A stretch of 64,000 bases of DNA from Bacteroidota bacterium (GTDB lineage Bacteria; Bacteroidota; Bacteroidia; Cytophagales; Cyclobacteriaceae), in NCBI GenBank assembly GCA_018266055.1, contig JAFDYT010000006.1, positions 310,001 to 374,000 of the forward strand. Reading direction: 5' to 3'. The position numbers and the translations under genes are program-made. The notes below the pieces were generated by a model. It did not search any database and had not been told where the DNA came from. It worked only from the letters and a program-made list of their open reading frames with translations. Below are positions 61,727-64,000 of this stretch, one piece after another; position 1 is the stretch's first letter; every line of letters begins with the position of its first letter.

Positions 61727-63454
61727 TTAATCGAGCGGGCCGGCTTCCGCCCATACTAATCCATTGGGCAGGGCAGAGGCATTAAATTCAAGGTGAAGCA
61801 CCCTCCGGTGTTTCTGGCTGGTGGCTTTTGACGACGCGTGTAGCAGCAAGGGCCGCATCAGGTGAATGCCGCCTGCATCCACCGCGCAAGTCTGGGGAAT
61901 ACTGTTTTGCACGATGAGTTGAATTTCCGAATCATTCAATTTTTTGTTTTGGGATCCGGGAATCACTTTCAGTGCGCCGTTCGATTCATCGGCATCGTCA
62001 AGGTGAATTCGAATGGTAAGCGTATTTTTCAAAACCTCGTCGGGCGGGTTTACGCCGTAGAAATTTTCTTTTTTTGTCCACCCTGTGTAGCCGGGAGTTT
62101 CAATTTTGGCGGTCACGCTAATGGTTGTGTCCTGATGCCAGGTCACGTACCAATTGCTCTCCGGGGTTTTATCAAAGTAGATAGCCTTGGTGAGGTGAAG
62201 CTCTGGATTGATCCGTTTCAGAATGCGGACTAAATTATCGCTGAAGATGAGGTTTTTCAACTCTGGAATTTCTGAAAGCACCGACCGGATGGCGTGAAGT
62301 TCTTTTTGGGGATACGAACTGTAGTACCCATGAATCAGATTTTTCATCTGATTGACTTCCTTTCGGGAATAAACGTGTCGCAAAATATCAAAACCACGGT
62401 GCTCCAGTTTTTTCAACACCCGCGGAAAGGCGCTGTTGCTGAATTCGTATTGATACAGATCGAGTGCGTGTTCAAATTTTTCTTTTATGCGGCGCTTCAG
62501 CCGATCGGGCGAAATAATTTTTATGCGATCACCAAATCCTAACAGCTCGCGTTCCAATTCAAAATTCAACTGCACGCGAATGGAGAAAGTGGTACCGTTC
62601 GGCTGGGCGTCCAGTATTCTCTGACTGTGGTGCAGCGGTTTGGTAGCGATGTAGGGCGCCGTTTCACGATCAGCAAACAATACCACTTCTTCAGGCTGCG
62701 TGTTTGGCTCAACGGTTACGCCGACCACGTGTTGGAAATATTCAGCTACCTGAAATTTTTTTTGCTCTATATATTTTACGTCCGAGGGCTTGATGTCAAT
62801 GATCCGGTCTAGGGCCAGCGTCATCACCGGAGCGTTTTTATTTTTAATACCCAGCACAAACCATCGGTTGCGGTATTCTTTCAGATAATACGGGTGAAGC
62901 ACAAAACTATTGGCGCTTCGCGCTTTAAAAGATTGATAATTTAATTCGACCGCTTCTTTTTTGATAATCGATTGGTACAGAGTTTCGATGTGCTCAAGGC
63001 CTTTCAGGTTTTCATTCTTTTCAAAATCGATGACTGGCTCCTGCTTGGTTTTTTCGCTGTGGATTTTGTTTTCCAGCCGCTGCACCATACCGCTCAGTTC
63101 CTGAAAATGACTGAAGCCTTTGAACTGCCTGAGTATCTCCACCACCTCGGTGAGTTTTCCCAAATCTTGATCAGTGAGCGGAATGTTAGTAATAGAGTAG
63201 TCGGGATCTTCGTAGGTGTAATACTTTTTTTCGAGAACAAGAATCGGCGCATTGTACCCGAGCTTGTCGCTGCGCATCATTTGTAAATCCATCTGCACGG
63301 TTCGGCGGCTTACGCCTTTGTCTATGCCTTCGTATTCGTAAAGGGCGTCAGAGCAAGCTTCAATTAAATCTTCGAGCGTCCATCGGCGCTGCCGGTTTCG
63401 GAGGCAATTATCAAGTGTGCGGTAGCGGATCAGCGCATTTCGATTGACGGGCAT
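61727..63454 (-). CDS. WYL-domain transcriptional regulator fused to PhyH-type dioxygenase
   Basis: A 575-residue fusion in one frame. Residues 1-80: HTH ('GVSRRTVQMDLQMMRSDKLGY'-like recognition, cited near 48-66). About 150-225: WYL domain ('LHPYYLKEYRNRWFVLGIK'); about 255-335: WCX extension ('DRLKRRIKEKFEHALDLYQY'). About 347-565: PhyH fold with Fe(II) ligands H440 and D442 ('WHQDTTISV'), H539 ('RPLLLHASS') and the 2-oxoglutarate Arg at 550-551 ('HRRVLHLEF'). All catalytic residues are intact. WYL regulators are known to sense single-stranded DNA in damage responses. It lies 67 bp upstream of dinB and likely controls it. Start at 63454 chosen by the family 'MPVNRNALIRYRTLDNCL' opening. 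Confidence 0.9.
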   Translation of the reverse strand: MPVNRNALIRYRTLDNCLRNRQRRWTLEDLIEACSDALYEYEGIDKGVSRRTVQMDLQMMRSDKLGYNAPILVLEKKYYTYEDPDYSITNIPLTDQDLGKLTEVVEILRQFKGFSHFQELSGMVQRLENKIHSEKTKQEPVIDFEKNENLKGLEHIETLYQSIIKKEAVELNYQSFKARSANSFVLHPYYLKEYRNRWFVLGIKNKNAPVMTLALDRIIDIKPSDVKYIEQKKFQVAEYFQHVVGVTVEPNTQPEEVVLFADRETAPYIATKPLHHSQRILDAQPNGTTFSIRVQLNFELERELLGFGDRIKIISPDRLKRRIKEKFEHALDLYQYEFSNSAFPRVLKKLEHRGFDILRHVYSRKEVNQMKNLIHGYYSSYPQKELHAIRSVLSEIPELKNLIFSDNLVRILKRINPELHLTKAIYFDKTPESNWYVTWHQDTTISVTAKIETPGYTGWTKKENFYGVNPPDEVLKNTLTIRIHLDDADESNGALKVIPGSQNKKLNDSEIQLIVQNSIPQTCAVDAGGIHLMRPLLLHASSKATSQKHRRVLHLEFNASALPNGLVWAEAGPLD

Positions 63455-63555
63455 GCAAAAAATATTTTTGAAAAATTCGTCAAATTTTTTCACTACGCAA
63501 AAAGACTGCGCAGTAGCCCTTCACTTTTGTATCGTCATGAATGCAATGACGCGGT

Positions 63556-63588
63556 GAGGTGGTCAGTGAACTGGAGTTTGACCACCTC
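63556..63588 (+). repeat. 10-bp inverted repeat upstream of the tRNA-like region
   Basis: GAGGTGGTCA (63556-63565) and TGACCACCTC (63579-63588) are perfectly complementary with a 13-base loop. It lies 15 bp before the tRNA-Tyr-like gene. It has no T-run and is not explained by any gene. Confidence 0.5.
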
Positions 63589-63603
63589 TGCCGGGTTGGA
63601 TAG

Positions 63604-63691
63604 GGGGAAGCGCCAGAGGCTGGAGAGCTGGACCTGACTGTAAATCAGGTGCATTATTGCTGAACAGGTTCGAATCCTGTCTGCCCCACCA
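63604..63691 (+). tRNA. tRNA-Tyr-like gene (anticodon GTA), 5' end atypical
   Basis: Anticodon stem CCTGA/TCAGG with loop CTGTAAA gives anticodon GTA (Tyr). A 14-base variable arm with GCA/TGC stem fits class II tRNA-Tyr. T-arm ACAGG-TTCGAAT-CCTGT is perfect, and CTGCCCC-A-CCA is encoded at the 3' end. The acceptor 5' side is GGGGAAG, giving an A-G mismatch at position 5, and position 8 is C where U is nearly universal. The 5' part may have been replaced; function is uncertain. Confidence 0.65.
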
Positions 63692-64000
63692 GGGTTCTTT
63701 GAAAAATATTTTCTCATGCCGATGAAGTTCGGCGTCGGGATAAAAATCTTCTTCTCGCCTATGGCGGGATTGAAGCGCGGAAAAAACAAAAGGTGAAAGA
63801 CCAGATGAGGGTTTCAAATCGCCCCATAGTGTTGTGGTGCCTTGCACTGCAATATGCTGCTTTGCCTGGAGTTGTTTTCCATCTTGTGTGTCGAAGGTTC
63901 AACTCCTTCTCCCGTTAATTCGGGATAGCTCAGATTGGTAGAGCAACAAGGCTGCGGGTTCGAATCCCGCTCACAATTTGTTGTGATCGCTCAATGGGTA
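63692..64000 (+). other. Run of tRNA-derived fragments, no intact gene seen
   Basis: I see no protein gene here. A T-arm with 3' acceptor-like end is at 63893-63915 (GAAGG-TTCAACT-CCTTC). Next, a D-arm (GCTC 63928-63931, GAGC 63941-63944) is followed 9 bases later by a T-arm (GCGGG-TTCGAAT-CCCGC, 63954-63970) with no anticodon arm. A further D-arm start (GCTCAATGGGTA, 63989-64000) runs off the window. A CACAA/TTGTG hairpin is at 63972-63985. They look like recombined or decayed tRNA pieces; the last may belong to a gene that continues outside. Confidence 0.55.

Noticed and set aside
63535-63847. Minus-strand open frames over the tRNA-Tyr-like gene
   Set aside because: The translated text is the classic antisense of a tRNA (RQDSNLFSN-type), a known annotation artefact.
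1-64000. CRISPR arrays, rRNA operons, transposase genes or prophage genes
   Set aside because: I looked for regularly spaced repeats, rRNA landmarks, transposase DDE motifs and integrase or structural phage motifs and saw none. Absence of the integrase weakens any claim that the 56-64 kb region is a classical island.

Overview
The window looks like a chromosome segment from a member of the Bacteroidota, probably a Cytophagales-type bacterium. The reasons are a PorE-like TPR/WD40/OmpA lipoprotein of the type IX secretion and gliding system, a DksA-like protein with a lysine/alanine-rich tail, a type III pantothenate kinase, several families typical of the phylum (DUF6427-like membrane protein, PadR plus prefix-domain ABC permease, PspB-free small membrane proteins), weak Shine-Dalgarno signals, and promoter motifs of the TAnnTTTG type. 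Most of the window is ordinary core chromosome.

Layout. 1-9.6 kb: end of purN, a 4HBT thioesterase in an operon with a subclass B1 metallo-beta-lactamase, recO and a C-terminal processing protease, a YdeI/DUF1905 protein, a CPBP membrane protease, uvrA, and a secreted protein of unknown function. 9.8-17.7 kb: prfA, rbfA with a Lol-type permease, a DUF6427-like membrane protein, gltD, an M28 lipoprotein and an LPP20-like lipoprotein. 17.7-22.1 kb: a compact lipid or polyketide locus (type III polyketide synthase, methyltransferase, UbiA prenyltransferase, acyl-CoA ligase). 22.2-33.6 kb: polA, osmC, a PadR/ABC permease pair, a hydrolase, two tandem TPR genes, rtcB with an unusual leader region, and an EamA transporter. 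33.6-45.5 kb: a second full-length uvrA, a lamin-tail surface protein, asd, lemA, and several secreted proteins. 45.6-56.1 kb: an RluB-type pseudouridine synthase with a long disordered tail, scpB, a DksA-like protein, an ECF sigma factor overlapping a small partner gene, coaX, the PorE-like lipoprotein, and two iron-sulfur proteins.

56.1-64.0 kb is the accessory part. A tRNA-Phe gene is preceded by a broken 5' tRNA-Phe copy and followed by a 96-residue GIY-YIG nuclease gene. That nuclease gene lies between 54-bp direct repeats that begin inside the tRNA 3' end. Next comes a leftward set: a WYL-domain regulator fused to a PhyH-type Fe(II)/2-oxoglutarate dioxygenase, then a near-perfect 15-bp inverted repeat, then a tight operon of dinB, a 2H phosphoesterase and a DnaE-type polymerase with degenerate PHP residues. 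The window closes with a tRNA-Tyr-like gene and a run of tRNA fragments.

The best candidates for something undescribed are the WYL-dioxygenase/translesion polymerase cassette and the leader element upstream of rtcB (a 25-codon ORF or small RNA with mutually exclusive hairpins and a strong terminator). The tRNA-associated GIY-YIG unit is third. All functional statements come from reading motifs and gene order; no database search was done.
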